Notes under the pieces: model-generated
What the model saw: the letters and a program-made list of their open reading frames with translations, nothing else
The model's database searches: none
Told to the model about the DNA's origin: nothing
Origin: Pyxicephalus adspersus
Lineage: Eukaryota > Chordata > Amphibia > Anura > Pyxicephalidae
Direction: 5' to 3'
DNA: 64,000 bases
Assembly (NCBI RefSeq): GCF_032062135.1
Contig: NC_092859.1
Span: 30,546,025-30,610,024 of the forward strand
Shown here: piece by piece, positions 12,038 to 24,810 of the stretch
How positions within the stretch are numbered: position 1 is the first letter of the stretch
Layout: every line of letters begins with the position of its first letter
Translations under genes and position numbers: made by a program

Positions 12038-13267
12038 GTCTAATGCCCAGCACTGCATTTAAAATATAATAATCTGTTGATGTATTTATTAATTACAGAG
12101 CTGCATTAATTCTGCCTTATTAATATTCATAGTCTACTGCTTCAAAAAAACTTTAATTCAAGCCCTGTAGTAATGACTCAAAATATATTATCACTGAAAA
12201 TACAGTGTATTCTCCCTTTAAGTACAGATTTAAAGAAATTTGAACCATTTTTTCTAATGTACAATGATTCAGAGATCATTGACTGCTCTCCAGAGATAAT
12301 TCCTTTTGACATTAATTCATATATATTGATTTTTCATCTCTAGCTTAATAATAAAAGCCGGGGTCAGCGTAGCGTAGATGTGCTATCTTTAAGTCTCTAA
12401 TAAAGAAGAATATGAGGCGGTAGCCCCCCTAGACAATAGTTTTTTGCCCCCAGAACCTATGGCAGCCATAGCTGTCTGCTTCTCACACTGAGCTCACCAA
12501 GACGCCTGCAGAAAAGGAATCTTATTTTTACTTACTCATCCTTCCTTCTTCTAATTTACTCTGACAGATGAATGGGATGACCAGGAGCTCCCGGAATTGT
12601 CATGTGGGTCACACAGGCTCAGAGGATTGAGGGAACACTGACCCAGCGCCTTTCTTAATGGCACACAAGCAATCGAATAAATCACCGCAATGCAGCAGAG
12701 TTTTTAAAGCTACACTGTCTACTTTTATAGCCTGTCATGTGTTTGATGCGTATTCTTATCCCCATTTATTTTTAATCACACTCAGATTTTATTAACATTT
12801 TTGTTCTTTTGACTTTGCTCACGTTTTCTGTGTACAGGAGTTTCAGAACAGTTTAAACAGTCTCCTTCCATATACCCCGGCCTCTGTCCTTAAAGCAGAT
12901 CTCCAGCCTTAGCTTTAGTCTTGTACAGTAAAGGCTCTACTTATGTGCTGAAATGGCATACTACTAATCATTAGAAGCTGCAGCAAGTCAGAGCTCTTCT
13001 GGTTTCCTGGCTGAAGGACATCCAGTGTCGCCTAGCAATTTTCTTCCCAGCATGACTTTCCTTGACGCTGGGCTTTTATTGAATTTAAGGGGACATTTTT
13101 AAACTTGCCTAACTCCTCCCAAGAGTCTGTCATCTGCTTTCATCAGAACTAAAGGCCCTTGGGGGGAGTACTGAGGTAGGGTGCTTTACAGTTTTCAGAA
13201 AGCTATGTGTAGCACCCTGCCAGAACTTGCCACCAGCCTTGATCTACCTACATTAGACCTACCTTCC

Positions 13268-13576
13268 TCATTCCTCAAAGGACTTGGCATGTTTTTTCAG
13301 CAATTCTTTTCTTTTCAGTACTGTGAACTCCGTTTGGTACTGTGACTCCTCAGAATCTATTGACTCAATTTCTTTCTCACCTTCTCTGATTTTGGTGGTC
13401 CCTATTGAGACAGAGGGAGATGCTGATGTGATTATGTGCTGTGAAATGAAGACATCATGAAGAGTCTTCAGGTTTCCAGGTTGTGATGCTGGGTATGATT
13501 TAACCCAGAGGACATCTTGTAGCAAAAATAGGTAGTGTGGGTGAAATTTGTGGATTAAGGTCAAGTATTGCAGCAT
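13268..13576 (-). other. Minus-strand ORF of uncertain status
   Basis: A 102-codon open frame with a protein-like, charged C-terminus (KIREGEKEIESIDSEESQYQ, then VLKRKELLKKHAKSFEE and a stop). The composition is better than most chance ORFs here, but no splice structure, promoter or known family is seen. It could be a remnant of a transposon gene or chance. Confidence 0.18.
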
Positions 13577-14847
13577 TTTTTATATTTTTTAACCCCAATG
13601 AATAAACAAAATATAAACCTGTTGGAGTATAAACACCAACCCTCGCAATGCACACACTTAAAGAGTACCTGTCTGTTGATATTGGGATTGTTAAAAAGGA
13701 TACAATTGTTAATGAGGCATAAAATGAGGACGGTGTTCTACTTTAATCCTTTTGATTGTTATCCCTATTGCCCAGTCCATGGGTTATGATAGAGTAGCAC
13801 TTCCACAATCTGTCGGCTACATTGTACTGTGCAATAATCGTCTGTTTGTATTACATAAGAGATCACGCCGAACCCTCTTCATGTTAATAACAATCACAGA
13901 GCATTCTGTACATTTCACAGCATTCAGACTGTTAACAGGAAGTGAAGTGTAGAAATAAGTGAAACTCAGCAAAACCAGAAAAAAACATTTACTGTACAGT
14001 GCTGGGTAATTTCAGGGGTTCTCAAATCCCTATTTTGTAGTATGGAAGCTGCTCTGACGGAAAAGCTACACGGTTGTGAAACCTGGGTAGGAGCAGCAGC
14101 AATTTCCAGTCTCAAGGCTGAGCTGAACTCCAAAGAGAACCAGACATGAGCTAGAAAGCTCCAAATTACATTTGTATGGTTTTATATATTTCACATTTGC
14201 TAGGCATCCTTCATTGTGCGACTTTGGTTTCATTTAACTCTGCAAGCACCAAATAAAGTAACTTAATGGACTTGTAAGCTGTTGTAAGCTACCTAAAGTG
14301 TAACTAAAACTTGGTTTTCCTTCCCTGCACTGTCTGGGGCCTTGGTAATGAGATTTTCTGACCGAGTCTCTCCACCAATGACCCTGCATTGGATGACACA
14401 TTATTAACGGATGATGTAGAAACCCTTCAGCATCTTGAACATATTGGATATAAAAACATTTATTAATTTGGAAATGCAGAAGCAAATCACTTTGGTTGAC
14501 AGGGTTACAACAAAATAATATAAATTGCAGGGCCACCGGTGGACACAAGCGCTGCCCCTTTTACTCCGACAGGAGAATTATACCAAAACATTATGGCAGG
14601 TGGTGTGTGCTTTTTTCAATGGTTTTATTCGATGAGACATATCAATGGGATTTTTAAACCAGTCTCAAAACTCCTCAGGAAGCAGATTCCGCAAAGTGTA
14701 TTGACATTGGGTCTGGAAACATTTGTTTGTATATTTGTCAAAAAATGCAGAATGTCTTCTTTTTTTTTATAGTTAAATAAATTATATTACTCAAAATGTT
14801 GGAAAATGTAATTGCATGAGAAGGTGTCTTGAAAGTTCACTTGAATT

Positions 14848-15142
14848 TATATTTTTTATTTACTTGCAGCGCTTTACAAAGTCCATGGTCATGTCACTAG
14901 CTATCCTTTGAAGGAGCTCACAATCTAATGTCCCGACCATAGTCATATATCATTACCACACTCTAAGGGCAAATTGGGGGAAGCCAAATAATCTAACTCC
15001 ATGTTTTTGGAATGTGGTAGGAAACGGAGTACCTGGAGGAAACCCATGCAAACTCCAGTAGATAGTGCCCTGACCAAGATTCAAACCTGGGACCCATTGC
15101 TGCAAAGGCCATAGTGCTAACCTCTGAGCCACCGTGTCAGCC
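14848..15142 (-). mobile_element. tRNA-derived SINE, minus strand
   Basis: The reverse complement begins GGCTGACACGGTGGCTCAGA (A-box-like TGGCTCAGAGG at 15121-15131) and has a B-box-like GGTTTGAATC near 15078-15088. It then has the body shared with 50189-50510 (GTTTCCTCC, GATTGTGAGCTCC, GACTTTGTAAAGCGCTGC). Nearly full length with diverged sequence. Confidence 0.8.
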
Positions 15143-17838
15143 AAAAATATGAATACATTGTAGAAATAGGATGGGACACAAATATGTCACTACTGCCTCT
15201 GTCATATAAAGTAAAATAATATCTGGATGACAAAGACAGTTGTATTAATCTGAGAATGATTTTATCCATTGCTTGCACTACTTAAAAGTACAGTCATGAA
15301 GACTTCTTTTCTTTTTTGCTTGGTGATATGTTGTAACACTGACAGGAAGTGAGAAAAAAATTGCCCAATGGGGACACATAGAGTGGTGAAAAATTAGAGG
15401 TTCTAACATTTCCCCACTTTATCCCAAACTGAAAAAAAAGCTAGGGAGGAAATACACTTTAACGTTCACCCATTTTACTCCCATTTTAATTATTTTTGCC
15501 ACTTTAACTGACCATACCATAGCCCCAATGCAGTTATAGGAAAACAGTTCCTCGCTACAGGCAAACATACCTAGTGTTTCCCTGCCTAAAACAGACATTG
15601 TGTGTTCCCACCTTTAGCGGGCCCCAATACCCGCTGATACTCAATGATCTTAAAGTAGCATGGACCTGAACCAAAATGATTCTGGGTGTTGGAATTAGCA
15701 AACCAACAAATTTTCATATCCGGGACCCCCAAGTTGACCTCTGGTTAATATTTTGTCAGCACTATCAATACCAAACATGCTAAATATCAGATTCATCAGG
15801 TTTTTCATCGGGTTCTAAATGATATTGCACCTCTTTATGTAATCCTATAATATGCAGTCTACATAACTTCCCCGGACATTGTGCAGTGCTCCTGCTGGAG
15901 CTTTAATTTAAAATAAATTTGTGCGAGATTGCCACATAAAGCCAGAAGGTGTATTTTCATGGAGGGATGAGATATCATTCTTGGTGGAGGGGCTGTTTTA
16001 TGGTTGAACCTTTTTTGTAGGTAAAGAAGGGAATCCTTTTTTGAGCCACTTTGGTCCTCTTATGGTTAATGCTAAATCAATTCAGATTTAAAGATTATAT
16101 CATGCTGCTGCAGGCATGTGCTTCGGCTTGAGTCAAAGCTCGCCAAAAGATTTACTTACAAAAGGGCCCTTTCAGGAAAGCAAGAGGCCTTTTTCTTCTA
16201 TGATAAGTTGAAATTTTCCAGCTCTGAGAAAATTTCCTGTCACTTAGATAAATTAGGAAGTGCGGGCAGCATTCTGTGGAAGAACAAGTGCAGGATGCTT
16301 TGATCCTTGTTACATATACCAGTCCCAATGTCACTGTGTATTTATTAAGTATTTTCTGATCATCACAAGTTTATATGGAAACATTGTATGTTCTGAGGTC
16401 TTATAAAAAATGAAGAGAATGGTATTAGGACTGAGTATTTTTTTTGTGTATCAATTTAAAACATATTTTATTTCTGGTTTTGGATAACGTGAAGATCAGT
16501 TAGAACTCAAGCCCAGTTTTTATTGCGGACTGTGTCCCCCATGGGACATTATGATGTTTGCCTTTAAACACATTTTTATTTGTAGAGAACGTTTAGTTGT
16601 CTTGATATGTATATTTCTCCGGGGTCAATAACTCGATGAATATCACAGCCATAGGATGACCGTCAGAATAGGCCACTAGCAGTAGCCTATGTTTTCCATC
16701 ATTACTGGTTCCCTTTTAGGTCTACCTATCAAAACAGTACTGAGGAAGTTGGAGACCCAGATTTTAAAAAAACACATTTAAAGGTAGGGATGTTGGCAGA
16801 AATGAAAGGCAGCTTTGTTCTGTGGAGTACATTATGAAATCACACAGGTTTTTGATGGGCTGAGATCCAACTCACAAGTTAAAGTTCTGGGGTTTTCAAA
16901 TGACAAACAATTCTCAGATCAACATGAGTTATCACAATACAGTACAGCGGGGCACTTTGCTTTGCATCTTCTGTTCTATGATTGAAAACTTGGATTTAGC
17001 CAACGTATATCTCTTATGACTGCCACTTTTTATTATTATGTCCTGCTGGGGATACAAGGATTTTATCCTATCCAATCCTACAACTGCCAAAGCTTTGGCT
17101 ATATATACACTTTAATGAGGTAAAGTAACATTGTGTTACCCAAACACGACCAGTCCTTGTTCAACTTTTCCTATGCAATAATGCCAGCTATCCAAAATCA
17201 TTCTATGCATTCTTTGCTGCTAAAGCTTTGAAGCTGGCCTCTAAAATTGTCAGTTAATAATCTCCCAAATAAGGACTCTGGGAGAAGTAAATGCCTGGAA
17301 GGGTTTGAACTCTTCCCAAATCTATCCAATATGAAAAAATTTACATTTCGACTGGGGCTGGATTTTACTTTACTTTGTCTTCCACATTCTGGTTCCAGTG
17401 ACTCAACAAATAATAACGCTGTAGACAACCAGAAGGTTTTTTTTTTAAATGGCAGTGCACAGTGATGTGTCAGCTTTACTCACTCTATTCATATTGTAAT
17501 GTCAGGCGAGCAGGATGGTGCACCACAATGTCAATGAAAGCCTGGGCTCACAGGAAGTGTATTGAATGAACCTGGCCATCATTTAACCCAGAATAAAAAT
17601 GTCAACTGACTTTCCAAAAATAAAGCAGAAGGCATCACTGAGTGTGAATCTTTATTTAGTACAAAGTGGAGGAGGTTTTTTTTTTTGAAGGGCATGCTGT
17701 ATTGTTTTACCAGGCATCAAAAAGACAGCAACTATCTATTTTTTTCCTTCTTGGATGCTTTTCTGAAAGTCTTCTTTAAGTGTTGAACAAAATTTTGTTT
17801 CCTTAATTTTTTTTTTGTTTTAAATATTGTTTGTGCAG

Positions 17839-17980
17839 CAAAAACTGACCAAGAAAGGGAAGTGGACATTCTGGTCCTTTCTGTTTTCTATGAAACCTTG
17901 GCTCCTGCATTCACCTCCAAACAATGAACGGTGGATGAACTGCAAGGAAACTGGAAAGGTAGTGGACTTGAAACAATCCA
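17839..17980 (+). CDS. Candidate internal exon (E2) with an in-frame TGA
   Basis: The acceptor is strong: a T-rich tract then TTTGTGCAG ending at 17838. The donor CCA/gtgagtaag at 17981 is near consensus. The 142-nt length fits entry in phase 1 and exit in phase 2, as needed between E1 and E3. In that frame the peptide has a charged start (KTDQEREVDILVLSVFYETL), then APAFTSKQ, then TGA at 17925-17927, then TVDELQGNWKGSGLETI, with the last codon completed by E3 as His. Both halves read like ordinary protein, so the TGA may be a mutated Trp or Arg codon, a base-call error, a real null allele or, least likely, a recoded selenocysteine. One other frame (entry phase 0) is open throughout but would not join E1. 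No family recognised. Confidence 0.45.
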
Positions 17981-20900
17981 GTGAGTAAGTCCGAGGGACA
18001 ATTTCCTCCTCGTTTTGAAATACTATTGCATGTTTCCTGTGGTTACAAATTGTTCACAGCTTTACAAAATATACAGCATTTCCTATACAGCTGCCTTAAA
18101 GTGACTCTAAGCAGCAGAGCCTCTGTAAGAAACGCTGGTTTCTGAATCATTTTTTTGGGTGGGTGGCGGAGACCCTGGCAGTGTGGCCTGCAGAAATGTA
18201 GGTCCACACGAAGACGAGCAGCACATGGGGGGGTGTGAGTACCACAAGTTTATCTGTTTTCAATAATTCATGTCAGCTTTTAATTGAAGTTACATTACAC
18301 CCACCAGTTCCTCTGTGCTCATCTATTTTCTTTTTTTCATTCTGAGTGTCTTTAGTGTGGTCAGGCCTTTATGAACCCAATGTCACAATGTGCTTTGTTT
18401 TACTGTAGTGTTGTTATTATTAGAATGTTGTGTTGCTTTTATTAATGTTTGATTATTTTGAAATGTTTTTGCCATTTGCCTCTTTGAGCTCTTATTTATC
18501 CAGGATTTTTTTAAAGTTAGTTGTTGTTAAAGAGCCTATCTCTAAGGAAAAAGTTCAAAATGGTTAGTATTTTTAAAGCTCACTTGCTGAGTTTTCCTTT
18601 CCATTAATATTTTTCTTGCTGCATTGTGCCCTTGAACTTGGAAGAAAATTTGACTTCTCCAAAAAAAAAAAAAAAAACCTCAGCACATTACGGCTTTCTC
18701 CTCTTCTGGAAATGTCTAATTACGGTCTATGATGGCCCATCTACTCTGCCCTGCCTACATATACTTTTGTGTAGCTGCTGGAGGAGGAGTAAATGGGAAT
18801 ACTATGGAGTGTATATCCAACATGGCAGCACCTAGCAGCAGTATTTGGGGTCTTTACATTTCTACACAATGTATAAAATATACATAATATGGGTTGAATA
18901 CACACATAATCTTATAGGAAAACTGTTGTTGAAATAAGTCTGGTGATAGGGTCTTATTGATGTGTATAAACATATTTCACTTTTCGAAGTTTCACAGCTT
19001 TGTCCCTCACAATCAGGATTGTGTTTCCTTTAAGACCTTAAACCACACTAAATACTTATTGATCCTACCTGTTCTACCTTTGAGCATGATATGCTTCCTG
19101 TTGGTTTTTGCCCACCTTGAGCACAGCAGGTAAGTTCATGCCGGCGTGGTCAGGTGGTATCCCAGCTTCCTTTAATGCGGTATCACAACAACTGACAGTC
19201 TAATGGAGTCTATACCTCCACCTTCTGAGCTGGGGAGCAAGAAGGGGCTACAGCAACCACCTAACCACAGGCAAATAAGTAAAGTAAGTAGTGAAAGAAA
19301 TAGAAGTATGTAAAAGAGCTATTTGGGAGGATTTGTTTACACAACTAAGGAAGCTTTCAGCAATAATAATATGGGTTAAGGATACAGCCTGTGTTCTTCC
19401 AGAGGTGAGATCTTTGACTAATTGATCTCCCTTGTAGTGGTCTCTGAATAGTTTTGTGGCCAAGATTACATAGTAGACACAAAGGCATGTCACCAGTTAT
19501 TTGTCTAGCTATCTGTAAGAGGGTCATTCTGCTCACCACCTTAAAGGCTGGCTTTTTCCTACTGATCACCAAGGTAATTGCATAGACTTCCAAATAATTG
19601 GTTTGCAGGGTTTCTGCAAGACTTCAGAAGGTATTTTAATGTTTCCTCTTGGGTTAAAAGGTCAAAAAAGGTTGTTGTTTACAATTACTTTAATCACAAT
19701 AAATCGTACTCATCTGAGTAGCAAAACATCTTTACAGAACATGTCAGATGGTACGCTTGTACACAATTACTGGATGATGGTAGCGCTCACTTGATTCCCC
19801 AGCTCCAACTAGGGCCAAGACCTGCAGCTGCACAAGTATTACACAAGTTATTTGAACTCCCTTTCTTGTAGGTTCAGTAATTGGGTTTAAAAATGCAGAC
19901 GGGTCCACTGACTTTGGGCCCACTTGCACACATTGTCTAAAAAAAAAACCCATGCACATTCTGCCATGGATGTTCAAATCTTCATCCATAGGTGCTACAT
20001 CTATCATGAGCAATTATACATTTATAGACTTTGGGTGTGTGTAGGTCTATGTGTGTGACAGTGTATTTGTTTTGCCTGCCTAGTACTCAGTGAAAAGTCC
20101 GTGTTAGCCTCTTATAGGTGATCATTTCACCTTCAGCAGAGTATCTTTTTTACTTTTGAGATCCTATGTAAAATTCGTTTGATGCTTCATTTATCCCTGT
20201 TACACTCTCCAATATAAAACATTTTGTTTTACTTATTTGTTGGATTAGTTTGCCCAAAGTTTGCATTTCAGAATGTGTATACTTTGTCTCCCAGTGAACA
20301 GGCTGTGTGATGGTAAATCTGTGATTTTTATCTAAAGATCTGCTTCTCATCTCCTCCCTGAGAGGTCTGGACTTCTTCTCCGGCCCATTTGTATAAACTA
20401 GAAGTTTCAGATTTATTACAGTAGTAAATGGAGGAACATACTATGATCAGAGATAAGTCATGTTTGTAAGTATCAGAGCCATTTATAGTCTCCTGCTAAC
20501 ATGCACACGGAGTATAGCTGTTCCATTTTGGCAGCTTAAAGAAACTCAGTTACTTGCCCATTATAAGACCAGCTTTCTTAAAAATTCACTATTTAATAAG
20601 TAATACAACAAGTCTGCATAGATAATTTTCTGGTGTGTCCCTATATACAGCAATAGTATATTTTTATGAGAAAGGCCCCACTTTTTATCACCCTTGAGCA
20701 CTAGTCAAGTGGCTTTGCCTAGGCTGAGGCTTTGTTTAGACTTGCATAAGCGACAGATGTTCCCATACAGCTCCTGGCAATTGCTTTGCCAGCTGCTTGG
20801 CTGTCCACACTGGTTCCTAAAGAACTACCATTTGCACATTCCACTGTGGATTTTACTTATCAACCTGCTTCTGTATATAAAAGCTCAGAGAAGCACCATA

Positions 20901-22215
20901 ATTAGCTTATCAGTGCCAGGTGCATGCTGATAGGAGTAGACCAAGGAGTAATGGACATACACATTTCATCAGTGTGCTACTTCTCCTTTTAATATCCAGT
21001 CACAGGGTGAGAGTGGGTTAGAGACCTGTAAGTAAAAGTAAAACTGAAGCAGTGTAAGATCAGGCCCCCCTATATGGCTCCCATATATACATTTCATCGA
21101 TATAGTAAGTTATTTGCCTGGAGCTCAGCTTTATGTTTAGCTTTGCTTCCATTACAGTTCAGTATTGAAAATGTGTTCACTTTGCATGCATTGCACAATT
21201 TCATCATATTTAACAGATTCATATAATTCAGGTTCACTGTAGGCTACTTCCGCTACCATAATATTGGTGCTGATTTTCTATATTAAAGGCTTAATCTTAA
21301 CTAGCAGATCCATCATACTGTCATATTTAAGCCAGATATGGCTGTATCTCATCCACTTAATTCACATTTAATCAAATTCCAATAACCTTTAGGCACCTGA
21401 TAAATCCCTGGAGAGGAAGGTACTGTATCAATTCTATTGACTGATATGACATGAGTGTATTATATATACAGCGTGCATGAAATGCATGCGGTGCAGAAGG
21501 GGTGATCACAGGTCATGCAATGTAGAATGTCCGTGATACATCATTGTAAGTTACAAGGGGCTCGTCTCTTCCTGCTCATTGTCCTAATAATACAATTTCA
21601 GGGGACCCCTTTCTGCAGAACACTGTGTTATATTGGGCATGCAACAAAGGACAGATATAAAATATTAAGTGTCCACACACCAGAACATAGTTAATGTGGA
21701 GTCTTTTGGGATGGGTGACCCATTGATTTCATATATCCAGCTGAATACCAGTAAGATTGCTATTCTTTGGCTTTTATACCCTGTTCAAAACCAATTGCCA
21801 GCTCAGACTGCTTGAAGTCATTGCCAAAGGGCCTTATTCTGGAACTGATAATGATAAACCTATAAAACTGTATGCAGAGCTGATTTATAATGTAGAAATA
21901 CAAGCAGAAAAATACTGCTTAGTAAACCTTACAATAATGGACCTTATCGTCAATGTACAACAGCTGAACACATTTGGCCATTTTGACTGTGAATTTTGGG
22001 ACGTAATCTTCTATTCCACATTCACTAGGGTCCATTCATTTCTCCTTGTATACTAAAGTAAAACGAAGTAGTGTATCTATCCCCAAATAGGAATTTATGT
22101 GTTGCCAATCCCAAAATTTTCCAATTGGTAAGTAAAAGAAAGACGGAGAAAAGCAAGGTTTTTTTTTTTTTTTAGCAAATTGTAAATTTGTATTAAAGAT
22201 GAAATCTCTATACAT

Positions 22216-22219
<4 letters not shown>

Positions 22220-22291
<72 letters not shown>
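22220..22291. repeat. Long (TA)n microsatellite
   Basis: About 36 uninterrupted TA units, the longest in the window; it is likely polymorphic and may be shortened in the assembly. Confidence 0.95.
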
Positions 22292-22295
<4 letters not shown>

Positions 22296-24009
22296 GTGGC
22301 ATAGATCATAGCATGATACACACAGTTACAAAGTATGCATTTCCTTGGAGGGGGGATAAGACCATATTGAATTGAACTAGACAATTAATGGTATTGTACG
22401 TAACATCACGTAACCAGACACATTTCCCCTGTCAGCTTCTTCAGGGGGTTGTACGGCAAGCACTAAAATGAGCTGTGTATAGCAATAATACATATGGTAA
22501 TGTTCATATACAGGTGAATATCTCAAACAAATATATGCATATGTACAACTGAAAAAAGGGCCCTTTATTAAAACTTGTACACCCAATCATCCAAATTCTC
22601 TGAAAAGAAAATGCAATTTATTAAAACAGTCCACCAACTTTGGTTGCGATTGTCAAGTTCCAATGCCTATTGTATGCATTTTCCACTGTGGACAGGGGTC
22701 AGCATATATCTGGTATCTGATTGGTTCACGGCTATACAGGTAGCTGAAATGCTCTGTGTTCTGTTTTGAACGCGTTCAGTATGTACATGGTAAAAGTCTT
22801 TCTTATTTATAGCACACCACTGTGTTCAAATGTGAAAGTCTTGTGAGTTGTTGTGCACTGCAAAAAAAAAGTTCTGTACTGCCTTTGGCAACATTTGCTT
22901 ATCTAGGAGCAACCCCTGACATCTGTCTTTTTTCTCTCCACTGCCTCCTGGAAAAGCTGTGTACCCCAATCCCATAAAAATGTGATGTCACTGTGCAACA
23001 TAACTCAAATCCCAGAATCCCCCAAATTGCAGTGTTTGGCTCAAATGATGTCACAGGTACCACCAGAAAGCAACTGAGAGTTCTTAGATTAGTGTATAGG
23101 TAAGCTGGGCACTTTTACATAAACAGCTGACTTTTTGAATAATGAATTGTATTTTTATAAAGAACTAGATGAAATATCTGCATCTTTCCTGATATCTGCC
23201 TTTATCATCCCCTGCAAAGCAACACTGAGGGAGAAAAGCGCAGCGCTAGGAACATATACTGATAGCAGGAGAGAGCAGAGTGAACAAAGTTGATGATTTA
23301 TAGGCTTGCAGGTCCCTTATTGTCCAATCAGTTTGGAGGCCTGGTGCTGACACTTGCCTATTCCTCAGTTCTAACAAAGAAAGTGTTGTCACCCTTCGAG
23401 CAGTGTTGTCTGGCACACAATTGGTAGGACAGAATTACAAGTGGCAGATAACAAAATTCATAAATGTTTATTCTTTTTCCTTGAAGTGTATTAAAGCGAG
23501 CTAAATATTGCATACCAGCGCAGCCTACTTTGCACAATAATGGGAATAATTGCCCCTTTTGGCCTTGGGTTGCATTTTTTCTTTCCTCTGCAGGGTGATC
23601 AGAGAAGAAAAAAAAGTCCTGCTGACAAACTTGGCTCCTGCTTGTGCCTGCATTGATATTCTAGCTCTGCTCCAAGGCTTTTATCCTGTAAACTGGAGCA
23701 CATAAAAAAAAACCACCTGCCTATCTGTGCCTGGGGATTGCTAGGTGCAGCATGGCCCTTCATTAAGAAATTTGCAAAGCACAGGCACAATGAAAGAGAG
23801 GAAAAAAAACCAAAAAAAAACTATTCGCCCAATAGGCAAGAGACACATTCATCCAATAGCGGTGAACAGGCCAGTTACCAAGGAGATTCTGCCATCTGTT
23901 CCCTCCCCTCTGGAATGTGGAGTGTGCTGGGGAAAAGCTGGAGCAAGCAGTGTGCTGTATGGATTGCTGGCCACTCAGAGCTGCAATGAAGTCTAAATAG
24001 GATAAGCCC

Positions 24010-24064
24010 GATATTTAAGGATAACCTGCCTAGGCTCTGGGAGATTTTATTTTCACCAAGCAAG
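24010..24064 (+). other. Possible non-coding alternative first exon
   Basis: A consensus-quality donor (CAAG/gtaagc at 24065) follows a relatively GC-balanced block (about 23860-24060). A TATTTAAGG motif at about 24015 could serve as a weak TATA-like element. No ORF precedes the donor that would join E3 or E4 in frame, so it would be 5' UTR; translation could then start at the ATG at 36373 inside E3. Support is limited to the donor and local composition. Confidence 0.2.
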
Positions 24065-24514
24065 GTAAGCATTGCATTTACAGTGTTGGTTATCTTTTGC
24101 TGCAGTTTACATTTTGCAAGCTTGCTATTTATCCTGCAAAGGATGCAGTGCAGTAGGCAAGCAGCCATGTGCAGTTACAATGCATGTGTATGGTGACAAT
24201 GTACATGTATGGTGGTGATGTACAAATGTTGTGCCAGGAGCCATGTGTATCAGTTACCTCCCTGCACCAGTTTTCAGCAGTTGTAACAATAAAAATGATT
24301 TCCTGGCCAAAAGTGTGAGAATGAATCCAGCCCTAACAACATGCAGTATCAGCTGTCAGCATTGCAACATTGTAATGAGAGGTGTGTGGTAGCCAGTCAG
24401 TTGTTATCTTGTGCGTGCTTGGACCTGTTGTAACAATGAAACTGTTTTTTTCTTGGCAAAGCAGGATTTTTAAAATAACCATGTTTTGGGGCAGCAAAAT
24501 AGGAACCATTTACC

Positions 24515-24810
24515 TGCAGCGCTCCCAGCAGATGAGCTTACAATCTAACTCCCATTTCACAGGCCAGAAATCTATGGAAGCCAGTTAACCTGGCATTAAG
24601 TGGATTGCATCACTAAAGTCATTCATACCTTAGATAATGTCTGCATGGAGTTTGTACGGCCTTCCTGTGTTGAAGTGCCATAAATTGCAGCACTTTGAGG
24701 AGAGCTGTGTAAACAGGGGGACTCCATACAAACTCTATGCAGCTAGTGTCAGAAGGATATGAATTTAGAACTCCAGTGCTGAAAGCTGTCCATTGGCAGA
24801 GTGCTGCTCT
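24515..24810 (-). mobile_element. Degraded SINE copy, minus strand
   Basis: Recognisable pieces in order are CAGCGCTCCCAGCAG, GAGCTTACAATCTAA, CCAGTTAACCTGG, ACAAACTCTATGCAG, TAGTGTC and a diverged head near 24780. Heavily mutated relative to 14848-15142. Confidence 0.5.

Larger units (their letters stand above)
5609..17838 (+). other. Intron 1 of the candidate gene
   Basis: Bounded by the E1 donor and E2 acceptor. Contents: an inverted pair of hAT-like MITE copies (6472-6593, 7544-7715), one copy of a 65-bp dispersed repeat (11971-12037), a low-confidence minus-strand ORF (13268-13576) and a minus-strand SINE (14848-15142). About 8000-11950, 12040-13260 and 15480-17838 show only AT-rich unique-looking DNA and old repeat fragments I cannot classify. 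Confidence 0.45.

Noticed and set aside
15121..15142. tRNA gene signal (A and B boxes, minus strand)
   Set aside because: The boxes belong to the tRNA-derived SINE; no cloverleaf with a sensible anticodon arm is kept.
17839..17980. E2 read in its fully open frame (entry phase 0)
   Set aside because: It has no stop but cannot join E1 or E3 by phase; kept only as an alternative if E2 belongs to another transcript.
22036..22302. Minus-strand ORF containing alternating Tyr-Ile
   Set aside because: Translation of the (TA)n microsatellite.
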